From Anaerolineales bacterium (GTDB taxonomy: Bacteria > Chloroflexota > Anaerolineae > Anaerolineales > UBA11579): a stretch of 64,000 nt of DNA. Below, piece by piece: positions 26,842 to 37,184 of the stretch; position 1 is the stretch's first letter, and the number at the start of each line of letters is the position of its first letter. Position numbers and translations under genes: made by a program. The notes under the pieces were generated by a model, which was given only the letters and a program-made list of their open reading frames with translations, was not told the origin of the DNA and ran no database searches. Location: contig JAFGDK010000034.1 of NCBI GenBank assembly GCA_016932165.1, positions 1 to 64,000 on the forward strand, in the 5' to 3' direction.

Positions 26842-29800
26842 ATGCGCATACCTACCCCCCTATCTTCTACACCCAACGTGAACTTTGAGTTCCACATCTC
26901 TCGCGCTGTTCGAGAGCAATATGACTTCGACCAGTCAATATTCACCCTCAACGGGAATGTGATCCTGGCAGATTTTCAGGCTGCCCGAATTTTCACCCAG
27001 AAATTAAACAGCCTTCGCGAGAAGGGCCAGCCGGCCTTCATGGCCGGACAGGTCAACGCCATGGGGCTGATTGATGAGATCCTGCACCTCGTCCTTGGGT
27101 TGTATAAACAGCAAATAAAACCTGCTGTGATGGCCGAAGCGCTGGACTGGATCTACTCCCGCCTCGGTAAGCAAGCCGTAGACCAAGCCCTGGCTACCTT
27201 CTGTATCCAGTTTCCGGCACTTACCGTTTATCGGCGGGAACAGAGCGAAGAGCAATATTTCAATGCAGCCACAGACAGCATCCCCAACACCCAGATCATC
27301 CTGGAAGAAATGCTCATGCTCTGGCTGGCGAATGCCAACCCTGCTTTCAGGCCCTATGCCCTCCTGTTCGATGATACTGATCTTCAGGAGAATACAGTTT
27401 ATTCCCAGATCATCGAACAGCTGGACCAGTTCTTCAATTACCAGCCCACCTTTGGGCCGCATAACCAGCAGTTGATTGCCATGCTGCGCAGTCCGGCAAA
27501 AGCCTCCCCAGACTCGCTCATTGGCCAACTCGATTACATCCGCACCCATTGGAGCATTCTCATCGGTGAATTCCTCCACAAACTGCTTTCCAGCATGGAT
27601 TTGATCACCGAGGAAGAGATCGCCCGTTTCGGTATCGGGCCCGGCCCAGCAGAGGTCTACGACTTCCACGCCTGGGGACTGGGTGACGCACCAGAGCAGT
27701 TCAGCGAGGACAGCGACTGGATGCCCCGCCTGGTGCTACTGGCCAAAAACGCATATGTCTGGCTGGACCAGCTCTCCCGGCAGTATCAACGCCAGATTAC
27801 CCGCCTGGATCAGATTCCAGAAGAAGAACTCGATCGGCTTGCCAACCAGGGCATTTCTGGCCTGTGGTTGATCGGGCTGTGGCGGCGCTCAAATGCCTCC
27901 CGCCGGATCAAACAAATGATGGGCGACCCAGACGCTATTGCCTCAGCGTACTCGCTGGATGACTACCAGATCGCCGAAGAGCTTGGCGGCAGCCAGGCAA
28001 TTGACAACCTGCGCCAGCGCGCCATCCGCCGCGGGATCCGCCTGGGAGGCGACATGGTCCCCAACCACATGGCAATCGACTCACGGTGGGTGTTTGAACA
28101 TCCGCATTGGTTCCTCGGCTTGGATCATTCCCCCTTCCCCGGCTATTCCTTCAACGGTCCCAACCTCTCTGGACGGGAGGATATCGGCATCTACCTGGAA
28201 GATAAATACTACAACCGCAGCGATGCCGCTGTGGTCTTCAAACGCGTCAATTTCTGGACTGGTGAGGAACGCTACATCTACCACGGCAATGACGGCACCT
28301 CCATGCCATGGAACGACACTGCCCAACTCGACTTCACCAAACCCGAAGTGCGTGAAGGCGTCATCCAGACCATTTTGCACGTTGCCTGGCAGTTCCCGAT
28401 CATCCGCTTTGATGCTGCCATGACACTGGCAAAAAAGCACATCCAGCGGTTATGGTTCCCACTTCCCGGGAGCGGTGGGGCAATCCCCTCACGCGCTGGT
28501 CATGGGATGACTGCCGAGGAATTTGAAAGCGCCATCCCCAAGGAATTCTGGCGCGAAGTAGTAGACCGTGTAGCTCAAGAAGTCCCCGACACACTATTAC
28601 TGGCAGAGGCCTTCTGGATGATGGAAGGTTACTTTGTCCGCACTTTGGGTATGCACCGGGTGTACAACAGCGCCTTTATGCACATGCTGCGCGATGAGGA
28701 TAATGCCAAATACCGGGATCTGATCAAAAAGACCCTGGAATACAACCCCCAGATCCTGCGCCGCTACGTGAATTTTATGAATAACCCCGACGAAGAGACG
28801 GCGGTGGAGCAGTTTGGCAAGGGAGATAAATATTTCGGTATTGCCACCCTGATGGCCACCCTACCTGGGCTTCCAATGGTCGGTCACGGTCAGATCGAAG
28901 GCTACTCCGAAAAATACGGCATGGAATACAAACGAGCCAAATGGCAGGAGCAGCCTGATCACCACTTGGTGGAACGTCATGCCCGGCAGATCTTCCCCCT
29001 GTTTCACCAGCGGCGTCTGTTTGCCGGGGTGGAAAACTTCCTGCTCTATGATTTCTACTCCGCATCCGGCCATGTGAACGAAGATGTCTTTGCCTATTCC
29101 AACCAACTTGGCGACAGGCACAGCCTGGTGATCTACCATAACCGCTTTGGTGATACCCGCGGCTGGATCAAGACCTCGGCAGCCTACCTTGATCAGAGCA
29201 GTAGCGAGAAATCCCTCATCCAGCGCAATCTTGGCCAGGGGCTCAGCCTGCCCAACGATCCCAATGCCTATGTGATCTTCAGAAACCTGGTTACCGGCAA
29301 GGAATATATCCGCAACTGCGCAGAAGTGCATGAAGATGGAATTTTTATGGAACTCTTAGCCTACCAGACCTATGTCTTCCTGGACTTCAGGGTGGTGTTT
29401 GATTCCCCGGATGGCAGCTATAACCGGGTTAACGCCTATCTGGGCGGCCAGCCAGCAGACAGCGTGGAACTAGCCATGCAGGAGATGTTCCTCCAGGTGA
29501 TCCATAACCCCTACCGTGAGCTGGTAAATGCCGGCATGGTGCGCTATCTGGTCGCCTCTCGAAGAGACCTGGCAGACGAAAGACTGGATGATGTTCCCCT
29601 GGACCAGGTGGAGCAAAAAGGCGTTCACCTGCTCCGGGAAGCGGCTCGATTCCTCAATTCAACACCTGAGATTGACCCAATCGCGGCGCTGATGCGAACC
29701 CGAACGGGTTCAGTTCTGAACTTGCCGGTATTGGATGAAGACTATCCCTGGCCGCGCTCCGGAAAATACGCCGCCGTGGTCACTCGTATCCAGGAAAAGT

Positions 29801-30351
29801 TGGATCAGGATGTCTTCAACTGGACAGCTCTGCTGATTGCTGTACTGACCAATGCCCTTGGCGAGATTGCCAGTGATGAGAGCCGGACAGCCTCCGCTGC
29901 CGTTCAGGGGTGGATTGATGAATGGATGCTGCGCAACGTCATCAGGGAGACCTTTGAACAGCTCCCTGTCAGTCCCGCGGCTGCCAGTTATGGCGCTTCG
30001 CTTGTCGGTCTGTTGGCGGGTCAATTCGACTGGCCGAATCTCAAATCCAGCAAGGTAGGCAAACCACTCACCGTGATGACCGCCTGGCTGGCTGATCCAG
30101 CTATCCGTGATTTTTTACGAATCAACACCTTCAATGATGTGGAGTGGTTCAACCAGGAAGCAATACAAACCTGGCTTGACTGGATGACGATTCTGGGTGC
30201 GGTTAATATCCTATCTGATGAGAAAATCCCGAATGAAGAAGTGCCAAAACAACTGGTCCTAATCCATGATTGGATCTTGCGTATCGGAAAGGCGGTCAGT
30301 CAGGCGGATTATCAGGTTGAAAAACTTGTTAAGCATTTGAAAGGAAAATAA
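26842..30351 (+). CDS. Large GH13 (alpha-amylase superfamily) glycosidase, 1169 aa
   Basis: LGGDMVPNHMAIDS, PIIRFDAAMTLAKKHIQRLWFP (nucleophile Asp), LLLAEAFWMMEGYF (acid/base Glu). Confidence 0.88.
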   Translation: MRIPTPLSSTPNVNFEFHISRAVREQYDFDQSIFTLNGNVILADFQAARIFTQKLNSLREKGQPAFMAGQVNAMGLIDEILHLVLGLYKQQIKPAVMAEALDWIYSRLGKQAVDQALATFCIQFPALTVYRREQSEEQYFNAATDSIPNTQIILEEMLMLWLANANPAFRPYALLFDDTDLQENTVYSQIIEQLDQFFNYQPTFGPHNQQLIAMLRSPAKASPDSLIGQLDYIRTHWSILIGEFLHKLLSSMDLITEEEIARFGIGPGPAEVYDFHAWGLGDAPEQFSEDSDWMPRLVLLAKNAYVWLDQLSRQYQRQITRLDQIPEEELDRLANQGISGLWLIGLWRRSNASRRIKQMMGDPDAIASAYSLDDYQIAEELGGSQAIDNLRQRAIRRGIRLGGDMVPNHMAIDSRWVFEHPHWFLGLDHSPFPGYSFNGPNLSGREDIGIYLEDKYYNRSDAAVVFKRVNFWTGEERYIYHGNDGTSMPWNDTAQLDFTKPEVREGVIQTILHVAWQFPIIRFDAAMTLAKKHIQRLWFPLPGSGGAIPSRAGHGMTAEEFESAIPKEFWREVVDRVAQEVPDTLLLAEAFWMMEGYFVRTLGMHRVYNSAFMHMLRDEDNAKYRDLIKKTLEYNPQILRRYVNFMNNPDEETAVEQFGKGDKYFGIATLMATLPGLPMVGHGQIEGYSEKYGMEYKRAKWQEQPDHHLVERHARQIFPLFHQRRLFAGVENFLLYDFYSASGHVNEDVFAYSNQLGDRHSLVIYHNRFGDTRGWIKTSAAYLDQSSSEKSLIQRNLGQGLSLPNDPNAYVIFRNLVTGKEYIRNCAEVHEDGIFMELLAYQTYVFLDFRVVFDSPDGSYNRVNAYLGGQPADSVELAMQEMFLQVIHNPYRELVNAGMVRYLVASRRDLADERLDDVPLDQVEQKGVHLLREAARFLNSTPEIDPIAALMRTRTGSVLNLPVLDEDYPWPRSGKYAAVVTRIQEKLDQDVFNWTALLIAVLTNALGEIASDESRTASAAVQGWIDEWMLRNVIRETFEQLPVSPAAASYGASLVGLLAGQFDWPNLKSSKVGKPLTVMTAWLADPAIRDFLRINTFNDVEWFNQEAIQTWLDWMTILGAVNILSDEKIPNEEVPKQLVLIHDWILRIGKAVSQADYQVEKLVKHLKGK

Positions 30352-30352
30352 G

Positions 30353-31786
30353 ATGCCTGAAAAGATTAAAGTCCTCTTTCTGGCTGCTGAAGCAGCCCCG
30401 TTGGTTAAGGTAGGCGGTCTGGGCGAGGTCGCCGGAGCTCTGCCCCAAGCCCTGCGCAGCCTGTCTGAGAAACCCGATGTGCGCCTGGTGATTCCCAAAC
30501 ACAACCGGCTGGTCCTCGGCAGGCGCACAGCCAAACTGGTTGCAGAATTCAAGATCAAATACTTGCGCGGTGAGATAAACACCAAAGGTTATCAAACCAC
30601 CCTTAACAATACCCCTGTGTACCTGATCGATGGTGAACCGTTCAGCAAGGCAGCTCAAGTGTACAGCTCTGATGACCAGGCGGATGGTTTTAAATACGCT
30701 TACTTCTCCCTGGCCGCACTTGAATTGGCCAAACAACTCGACTGGATACCAGATGTACTTCATGCTCACGACTGGCATACCGCCCTGGCAGTGTACGCAC
30801 TCCGCACCACGCTTAAGGATGATCGATTTTTCACCGGCACCCGCACCCTGCTAACGATCCACAACCTGCCCTACCTCGGCACAGGTGCCGGACCGGCGAT
30901 CAAGGAGTTCGGCATCCCGGTGGCTGAAGGCTCTGCGCTTCCCTGGTGGGCGCAGGACATGCCTCTCCCAATGGGTTTACTCACCGCTGACAAGATCAAT
31001 ACCGTCTCTGAGGGCTATGCTGCCGAGATCCTGACCGAGTTGTACGGATCTGGCCTTGAGGAATTCCTCAACAGCCGGCAGAAACATCTCTCAGGCATCC
31101 TCAACGGGATCGATCTCAAATCCTGGGACCCAGCGACAGATAAAGCCCTTGAGTCAAACTATTCGGTAGACAACTTTGCCCCCCGCAAGGAGAACAAACC
31201 CACCCTGCTAAAAGAACTGGGGCTCCCCTCCAGGCCCAAAACGCCGCTCCTTGCCTTCATTGGAAGGATGGACCGCCAAAAAGGCATCGAGATCGCCCTC
31301 GAAGCCCTGCAGCAGATCCAGGATCTCGACTGGCAGGCTGTCTTTCTCGGCACCGGAGACCCTGAAATTGAACATAGGACTCGCACCCTGGCAGCAGAAC
31401 TCCCCGGCCGGGTGTGTGCCGCCATCCGTTTTGACGGCGATTTATCCCGGCGCATCCATGCCGGCGCTGATATCATGCTGATCCCCTCTCGATACGAACC
31501 CTGCGGCTTGGTGCAGATGTCAGCCATGCGCTACGGCTGCGTACCGCTGGCCCGGGCAACTGGCGGACTGCGGGACACGATTGTGGACCTGTCTGCAAAC
31601 AAGGCGGGAACCGGCTTCCTGTTCGAACACGAAAACCCGGCAGCCATGGTAGCGGCGCTTAAACGCGCCTTGGCTGCCTATGCAGACCGCCGGCGCTGGC
31701 CGCACCTCCAGATGCGCGGCATGAAGCAGGATTTCTCCTGGACACGCTCTGCCCAAAAATATCTGGATTTATACCGGTCCCTGTGA
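30353..31786 (+). CDS. glgA: Glycogen synthase (GT5)
   Basis: VLFLAAEAAPLVKVGGLGEVAGALPQAL, HAHDWHTAL, AFIGRMDRQKGIEI, PSRYEPCGLVQMSAMRYG. Confidence 0.93.
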   Translation: MPEKIKVLFLAAEAAPLVKVGGLGEVAGALPQALRSLSEKPDVRLVIPKHNRLVLGRRTAKLVAEFKIKYLRGEINTKGYQTTLNNTPVYLIDGEPFSKAAQVYSSDDQADGFKYAYFSLAALELAKQLDWIPDVLHAHDWHTALAVYALRTTLKDDRFFTGTRTLLTIHNLPYLGTGAGPAIKEFGIPVAEGSALPWWAQDMPLPMGLLTADKINTVSEGYAAEILTELYGSGLEEFLNSRQKHLSGILNGIDLKSWDPATDKALESNYSVDNFAPRKENKPTLLKELGLPSRPKTPLLAFIGRMDRQKGIEIALEALQQIQDLDWQAVFLGTGDPEIEHRTRTLAAELPGRVCAAIRFDGDLSRRIHAGADIMLIPSRYEPCGLVQMSAMRYGCVPLARATGGLRDTIVDLSANKAGTGFLFEHENPAAMVAALKRALAAYADRRRWPHLQMRGMKQDFSWTRSAQKYLDLYRSL

Positions 31787-31823
31787 CCTAGATCATCTCG
31801 AAATAAGGAGTTTCACCTCTAAC

Positions 31824-33320
31824 ATGAGTTATCCACGTTCATCTGGCGTCCTGCTCCATCCCACCAGCCTGCCTGGAAAATACGGAATCGGCGATATCGG
31901 CCCTCAAGCTTACCGCTGGATTGATTTTCTTGAAGCAACTGGCACAAAACTTTGGCAGACTCTGCCGCTCGGTCCAACGGGTTATGCCGACTCCCCTTAC
32001 CAATCCTTCTCTGCGATGGCCGGCAACCCTTATCTGATCAGCCCTGAGGGATTGTATCAAGACGGGCTGATCACCAAGAAAGCCATGGAGGCCCATCCCA
32101 CCTTTCCAACCGAAAAGGTGGACTACGGCACGTTAATCCCCTGGAAAGTGGATCTGTTGCAGCAGGCTTACCGCAAACACAAGAAAACCGGAAAACTGGC
32201 TGCCGAATTTGACGCCTATCAGGATGAGAATGCCGGTTGGCTGCCCGATTTTGTTCTCTTCATGGCCATGAAGCAAGCCCATCAGCTGCGCCCCTGGGTG
32301 GAATGGCCGGAAGCCCTACGCGACCGACAGCCCCAGGCAATAGTTGCCTTCCGAGACACTAATCGGGGTGGCATCATCGAGCAGCACGCTTTCGACCAGT
32401 TCCTCTTTTCCCGCCAGTGGACGGTGGTGAAAGAGTACGCCAACCAGAAGGGTATCCGCATCATTGGAGATATCCCGATTTACGTAGCCCACGACAGCTC
32501 GGATGTATGGGCCCGTCCGGAATTGTGGCATTTGGAAAAGGACGGGCAGCCCACTGTGGTGGCTGGTGTACCCCCAGATTACTTCTCCGAGACCGGACAG
32601 CTTTGGGGCAACCCGATCTACATTTGGCCGCTGCACGCCAAGGAAAACTATGCCTGGTGGAAGAAGCGCATCGAGAGTGTGCTTCAGCAGGTCGATATTA
32701 TCAGGTTGGACCACTTCCGCGGCTTTGCCGGCTATTGGGAAGTCCCTGGCTCAGAAAAGACGGCAATCAACGGGCGCTGGCTGCCCGGTCCTGGGGCATC
32801 AATCTTCAAAGCGCTAAAAGAGCACCTCGGCGCCCTCCCGCTGATTGCTGAAGATCTGGGCGTGATCACCCCCGATGTGGTTGCCCTGCGTGAGCAATTC
32901 AACCTGCCGGGGATGAAAATCTTCCAGTTTGGGCTGGAAGGCGGCAACGATGACCCCTTTGTACCCCATAACTTCGAGGAAAACTGCGTGGCATATACCG
33001 GTACCCACGATAACGACACCTCTGCCGGCTGGTACCAAAATGCCATCCCCGAGCACCAGTGGTTTGCGCGTTATTATCTCGGCCTGGACGAAAATCCCGA
33101 TCCAGGTCTTGTCGCCTGGCGGATGATCGAGAAGTTATGGGATTCGGCGGCCAATTTTACCCTGGCTCCCATGCAGGACTTCCTTGGCCTGGGCACACAA
33201 GCCCGGATGAACTACCCAGGCACCACTTCCGGCAACTGGCAGTGGCGCATGGGCGAGGAAGATCTCAGCGAGGAACTGACTGGGAAACTGACAGAGCTCA
33301 ACAGACGCACAAATCGATAA
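31824..33320 (+). CDS. malQ: 4-alpha-glucanotransferase (GH77)
   Basis: RSSGVLLHPTSLPGKYGIGDIG, IGDIPIYVAHDSSDVWA, RLDHFRGFAGYWEVP, YTGTHDNDTSAGWY, GTTSGNWQWRM. Confidence 0.96.
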   Translation: MSYPRSSGVLLHPTSLPGKYGIGDIGPQAYRWIDFLEATGTKLWQTLPLGPTGYADSPYQSFSAMAGNPYLISPEGLYQDGLITKKAMEAHPTFPTEKVDYGTLIPWKVDLLQQAYRKHKKTGKLAAEFDAYQDENAGWLPDFVLFMAMKQAHQLRPWVEWPEALRDRQPQAIVAFRDTNRGGIIEQHAFDQFLFSRQWTVVKEYANQKGIRIIGDIPIYVAHDSSDVWARPELWHLEKDGQPTVVAGVPPDYFSETGQLWGNPIYIWPLHAKENYAWWKKRIESVLQQVDIIRLDHFRGFAGYWEVPGSEKTAINGRWLPGPGASIFKALKEHLGALPLIAEDLGVITPDVVALREQFNLPGMKIFQFGLEGGNDDPFVPHNFEENCVAYTGTHDNDTSAGWYQNAIPEHQWFARYYLGLDENPDPGLVAWRMIEKLWDSAANFTLAPMQDFLGLGTQARMNYPGTTSGNWQWRMGEEDLSEELTGKLTELNRRTNR

Positions 33321-33401
33321 TATCCCATTCTAAAGGGTGGGTTCTCTATCTTAAACGATATCTACCTGCCTTGTTTTTTTATCAACCTTGGCGGGTCGAA
33401 T

Positions 33402-34322
33402 ATGGCGTTCAACAAAATGAGCTCGAATCTAAAGGGCATCAGCTTTCTTGTTCTAGCAGTGCTAGTGATCTCCTTCTAGAATATTGCCGTCAAATGGATC
33501 GGTGGCAATTATTCTGTCCTGGAAATCGTCGCGATTCGCAGCCTGGTTGCTTTGCCTTTTACCCTGGTTTTCTACCGCTATGAAGGCAGCCGTGGGCTGC
33601 CAAAAACGCAGCAGCCCCGGCTGGAAATCATTCGGGGGGTGTGCCTGTTCCTCTCATACACGGCCTATATGATGGGATTAGCCGCTCTGCCTCTGGCGGA
33701 TATCGAAGCGATCCGCTTTTCAGCCCCGCTGATGATCACTTTTCTATCCGTGGTGTTGTTGGGAGAAAAAGTGGGACCCAACCGCTGGCTGGCGTTGATC
33801 ATTGGCTTTCTGGGGGTGCTCTTGATCGTCAGGCCAGGTTCGACAGCCTTCAACCTGGGCTCCATTTTCATTTTGATATCCGTACTTTTCTATGCGCTGA
33901 CGGTGATCCTGACCCGCAAACTGCACTCCAACGACAGCAGTGCGACCATGGCTTACTTCAGCTCGCTGGTTTATCTGCTCGCATCTCTGTTACTGTCCCC
34001 GCTGCCTGTCATCGTTGGAGAAATCCCCGTTGCCCACCCCAGCATTGCTTTTCTGATCCGGGGCTGGAGCTTTCCAGGTTTGTTTGATATGTGGATCATG
34101 GCAGGGCTGGGGCTGATTTGGGCGGGTTGGATCTATTTTTTATCCCGCGCTTACAGCCTGGCGCAAGCCTCGGTTATCGCCCCGTTTGAATATATCTCAC
34201 TACCGATCAATATTATGTGGGGCTTCCTGATCTGGCAGGAGATCCCTACAGCGACGACACTGGCAGGCGCTTTTTTAACCTTATTCAGTGGGTTATATGT
34301 CTTGTATCGAGAGCGAAAGTGA
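33402..34322 (+). pseudogene. EamA/DMT-family transporter gene interrupted by in-frame TAG at 33477-33479
   Basis: MAFNKMSSNLKGISFLVLAVLVISF*NIAVKWIGGNYSVLEIVAIRSLVALPFTLVFYRYEG continues in one frame into the 33552 ORF. Confidence 0.8.
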
Positions 34323-34530
34323 TCGATCGCTGAAATAGATCAGAATAACATGTACAACTGGCTTTAACCCGTCTCTGTTTCTTCTCTTATCTGGATGTGC
34401 CCCCACCACTTTGGCAGGGAACTCATCACACACACCAGACGTTAAAAGATAAGAACAGTAATCCTGATTCCGGGTGCTGCCGCGCCCGGCCTATCCCAAA
34501 GACAGGAGTTTAAAACTCCGGGAGGATGCC

Positions 34531-35040
34531 ATGAAAAGGTTGGTTTTTGGTCTATTGTGTAGCCTGGTGGTGATCTGTGCTGCCTGCACCACCGCGCCAG
34601 AGGAGGCGATCCCTGCTTCACCAGAGATCGAAATGGTTCAGGTGATGATCTATTTTCAAGACGAGGCCAAATTTGCTGTCGGCACTGAACCCTACGAAGT
34701 AGGGGTGATCCGTGAATTCCATCCAGACGCTTTTATTCCCCGACTGGCGCTGCAAGCCTACTTCGATGGACCCACCCCGGAAGAGTACAACCAGGGGCTG
34801 CGAGCAGTTCTCAGTAATTGCACCGGTTTCTCAGATCTCCTCATTGAAGACAGTGTGGCGCATGTAACCCTGACCGGGCCGTGTAACTCCGGCGGCAGCA
34901 CCTATACCCTTGCCGGGCCGATCTTCCTGACGCTGAAGCAATTCGAAGAGATCGAGTATGTGAAATTGTATAACGCCGAAGGGAATACAGAGGAACCAGA
35001 AGGTCGGAGCGATTCAATACCCTTTGAATTAGAACCATGA
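34531..35040 (+). CDS. GerMN-domain lipoprotein
   Basis: Lipobox-like VICAAC; VQVMIYFQDEAKFAVGTEPYEVGVIRE...DGPTPEEYNQGLRAVL...ILTLKQFEEIEYVKLYN-type spore/germination-like domain. SD GGGAGG before ATG 34531. Confidence 0.75.
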   Translation: MKRLVFGLLCSLVVICAACTTAPEEAIPASPEIEMVQVMIYFQDEAKFAVGTEPYEVGVIREFHPDAFIPRLALQAYFDGPTPEEYNQGLRAVLSNCTGFSDLLIEDSVAHVTLTGPCNSGGSTYTLAGPIFLTLKQFEEIEYVKLYNAEGNTEEPEGRSDSIPFELEP

Positions 35041-35183
35041 GCAGATAAATCCCTGCCGAGACCCAGCTATGTGTTGGGGTATGCTGGCTGCAAGCGGATT
35101 GCTTTCGTCGCGTAAGGACTATTTATCATGGGGGCAGCCTTCTCTTCACCAAGGGGAGAGACGGCAAAACCGCTGGGATGGGA

Positions 35184-36920
35184 TTATCTCGCCCCGGTGC
35201 GGCCGAATTGGCGTTCTAACAGATCAATCGAGAGGTGGATCATCGTTGGGCGGCCGTGCGGGCAGGTACGCGGCGATTGGCAGGTTTCCAGGTCAGAAAG
35301 CAAGGTACGCTGCTCCTCTTGAGAAAGCACCTGCCCGGCCTTGACTGCCGCCCGCTTGCACACCCGGGCGATGATCTTGGCCTCAATCTGATCCTGCAAG
35401 GGAGCTTCGTCCTCCTCAAAATCCTCGATCACCACCCGCACAGCAGCCCCGGGGTCAACCCCGGAGAGCAGCACCGGAACACTGCGCACCTTGAAAGCAT
35501 TCGGACCAAAGACTTCAATCTCGAAACCCAGCCGTCCCATGAGAGGCAAATTTTCTTCCAGCAAGCGTGAGGCGCCGGGTTCCAGTTCCAGCGTTACCGG
35601 GTCGAGCAGGGTCTGCGAAGCAACCGACTGTTTGTGTTCCGCCATAAACTTTTCGAACAGGATGCGCTCATGGGCAGCATGTTGATCAATCAGGTAGAGA
35701 CCATCTGGTCCCTCGGCCACCAGGTATGCCGTCCCCACCTGCCCGATTAGGCGTAACAGGGGCACGTTCCCCGCTGGCAGCACAGGTTGATGCTTGTATT
35801 CAGGCATTACAGAGGCGGCTTCTATCTGGGTATCGGGCGCCATTTCAGGGGGCTGCCAACCATCACGTCGGGAGAAGGTTTGGGGTGGGGTCGGTGTCCA
35901 GCGCAGTTGGCCACCCATCGCCGGCACCGGAGAATGGGCTAGCAGCGCCCGCCTGACCGCACTCTGCACACCTTTGAAGAGTTCATCCCTGTCTGTGAAG
36001 CGCACTTCAGTCTTAGTCGGATGCACGTTAACATCTACCTTGTTGGGTGGCAGTTCAATAAACAGGGCTGCCAACGGGTAACGCCCGACCATCAGCATCG
36101 AATGGTATCCCTGGATCAGGGCGGTGGAGAGGGAGATATCCTGCACCCAGCGCCCGTTGATGAACAGCGTGATCCCCCGCCGGTTGGCGCGCGTCAGGCC
36201 AACCGGGGAAATGAAACCGAATACACGAAAATCCTCATAAACGGCATTCACCTCCAGCATCTGGCGGGCAATATCGGCGTTAAACAGCGAGGCCAGCACC
36301 TCGCGGCGGTTGCCGCTGCCTGTGGTTTGCAGAGCAGTGCGCCCTTCCTGAACAAGCAGGAAGCGCACCTGGGGATAAGCCAGGGCATACCGGGTGACGA
36401 AATCGTCGATCTGGCTGCGTTCGGTGGTATCAGTTTTGAGGAATTTGCGCCGGGCGGGTACATTGTAGAACAGGTCTTCCACCCGCACGACCGTCCCCGC
36501 AGGTGCACCGACTGGAACCGGGCCGCCCTCCATCTGGCCGCCCTCGACCAGCAGACGGGCACCCGCCTCCTCCTCTCGGATGCGGGAGGTGATCGAGAAG
36601 CGCGAGACCGAAGCGATCGAAGCCAGCGCTTCTCCCCGGAAGCCCAGGGTACGGATGTTGAAGAGATCTTCCGCGGAGGTCAGCTTGCTGGTGGCATGCC
36701 GGGCGAGGGCGATGGACAGCTGGTTGGCGGGGATGCCCTGACCGTTGTCCGCCACCTCGATCAGTTTCTGTCCGGCTCCCTCCACGGTGATGGTGATATG
36801 GTCGGCGCAGGCATCAAGCGCATTTTCAACCAGTTCCTTGACCACCGAAGCCGGGCGTTCGACCACCTCGCCAGCAGCGATCTGAGAGGCAACTTCATCT
36901 GGCAATATCTGGATTGGCAT
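35184..36920 (-). CDS. mutL: DNA mismatch repair protein MutL
   Basis: MPIQILPDEVASQIAAGEVVERPASVVKELVENALDA; TLGFRGEALASI; QDQIEAKIIARVCKRAAVKAGQ; CPHGRPT. Confidence 0.97.
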   Translation of the reverse strand: MPIQILPDEVASQIAAGEVVERPASVVKELVENALDACADHITITVEGAGQKLIEVADNGQGIPANQLSIALARHATSKLTSAEDLFNIRTLGFRGEALASIASVSRFSITSRIREEEAGARLLVEGGQMEGGPVPVGAPAGTVVRVEDLFYNVPARRKFLKTDTTERSQIDDFVTRYALAYPQVRFLLVQEGRTALQTTGSGNRREVLASLFNADIARQMLEVNAVYEDFRVFGFISPVGLTRANRRGITLFINGRWVQDISLSTALIQGYHSMLMVGRYPLAALFIELPPNKVDVNVHPTKTEVRFTDRDELFKGVQSAVRRALLAHSPVPAMGGQLRWTPTPPQTFSRRDGWQPPEMAPDTQIEAASVMPEYKHQPVLPAGNVPLLRLIGQVGTAYLVAEGPDGLYLIDQHAAHERILFEKFMAEHKQSVASQTLLDPVTLELEPGASRLLEENLPLMGRLGFEIEVFGPNAFKVRSVPVLLSGVDPGAAVRVVIEDFEEDEAPLQDQIEAKIIARVCKRAAVKAGQVLSQEEQRTLLSDLETCQSPRTCPHGRPTMIHLSIDLLERQFGRTGAR

Positions 36921-37184
36921 AGGAAAATCCTTGATTTTTCAACCCCATCCCTGAGAATGCCAAGCATTCTCTATCCCGTACGAAAGTTACAAATGAGATG
37001 GGTTGAATTCATTTTACCGTAGAACTCCACTTCCTACGTCCTACTACCTACTGGCAACTACCTTTCTGGCCTCAATATTGCATCCCCACTACCAAAAAGG
37101 CAGAAATTTCTGCTGAAATCTGCCCTTGCACCATGCTATAATCCTCCATGAAGAGACCCTCTTTTAGAAGAGAAAGACGAACTC

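Noticed and set aside
34440-34530. Possible riboswitch/structured leader before the GerMN lipoprotein (CCGGG...CCCGG and GGAGTTTAAAACTCC hairpins)
   Set aside because: Hairpins exist but match no riboswitch consensus I know; insufficient evidence without covariance data.
36953-36971. 8-bp hairpin GAGAATGC-CAA-GCATTCTC upstream of mutL
   Set aside because: Short, no T-tract, no recurrent copies clearly seen in the window; likely incidental.
36021-37022. 333-aa plus-strand ORF
   Set aside because: Fully antisense to mutL, no recognisable motifs; shadow ORF.
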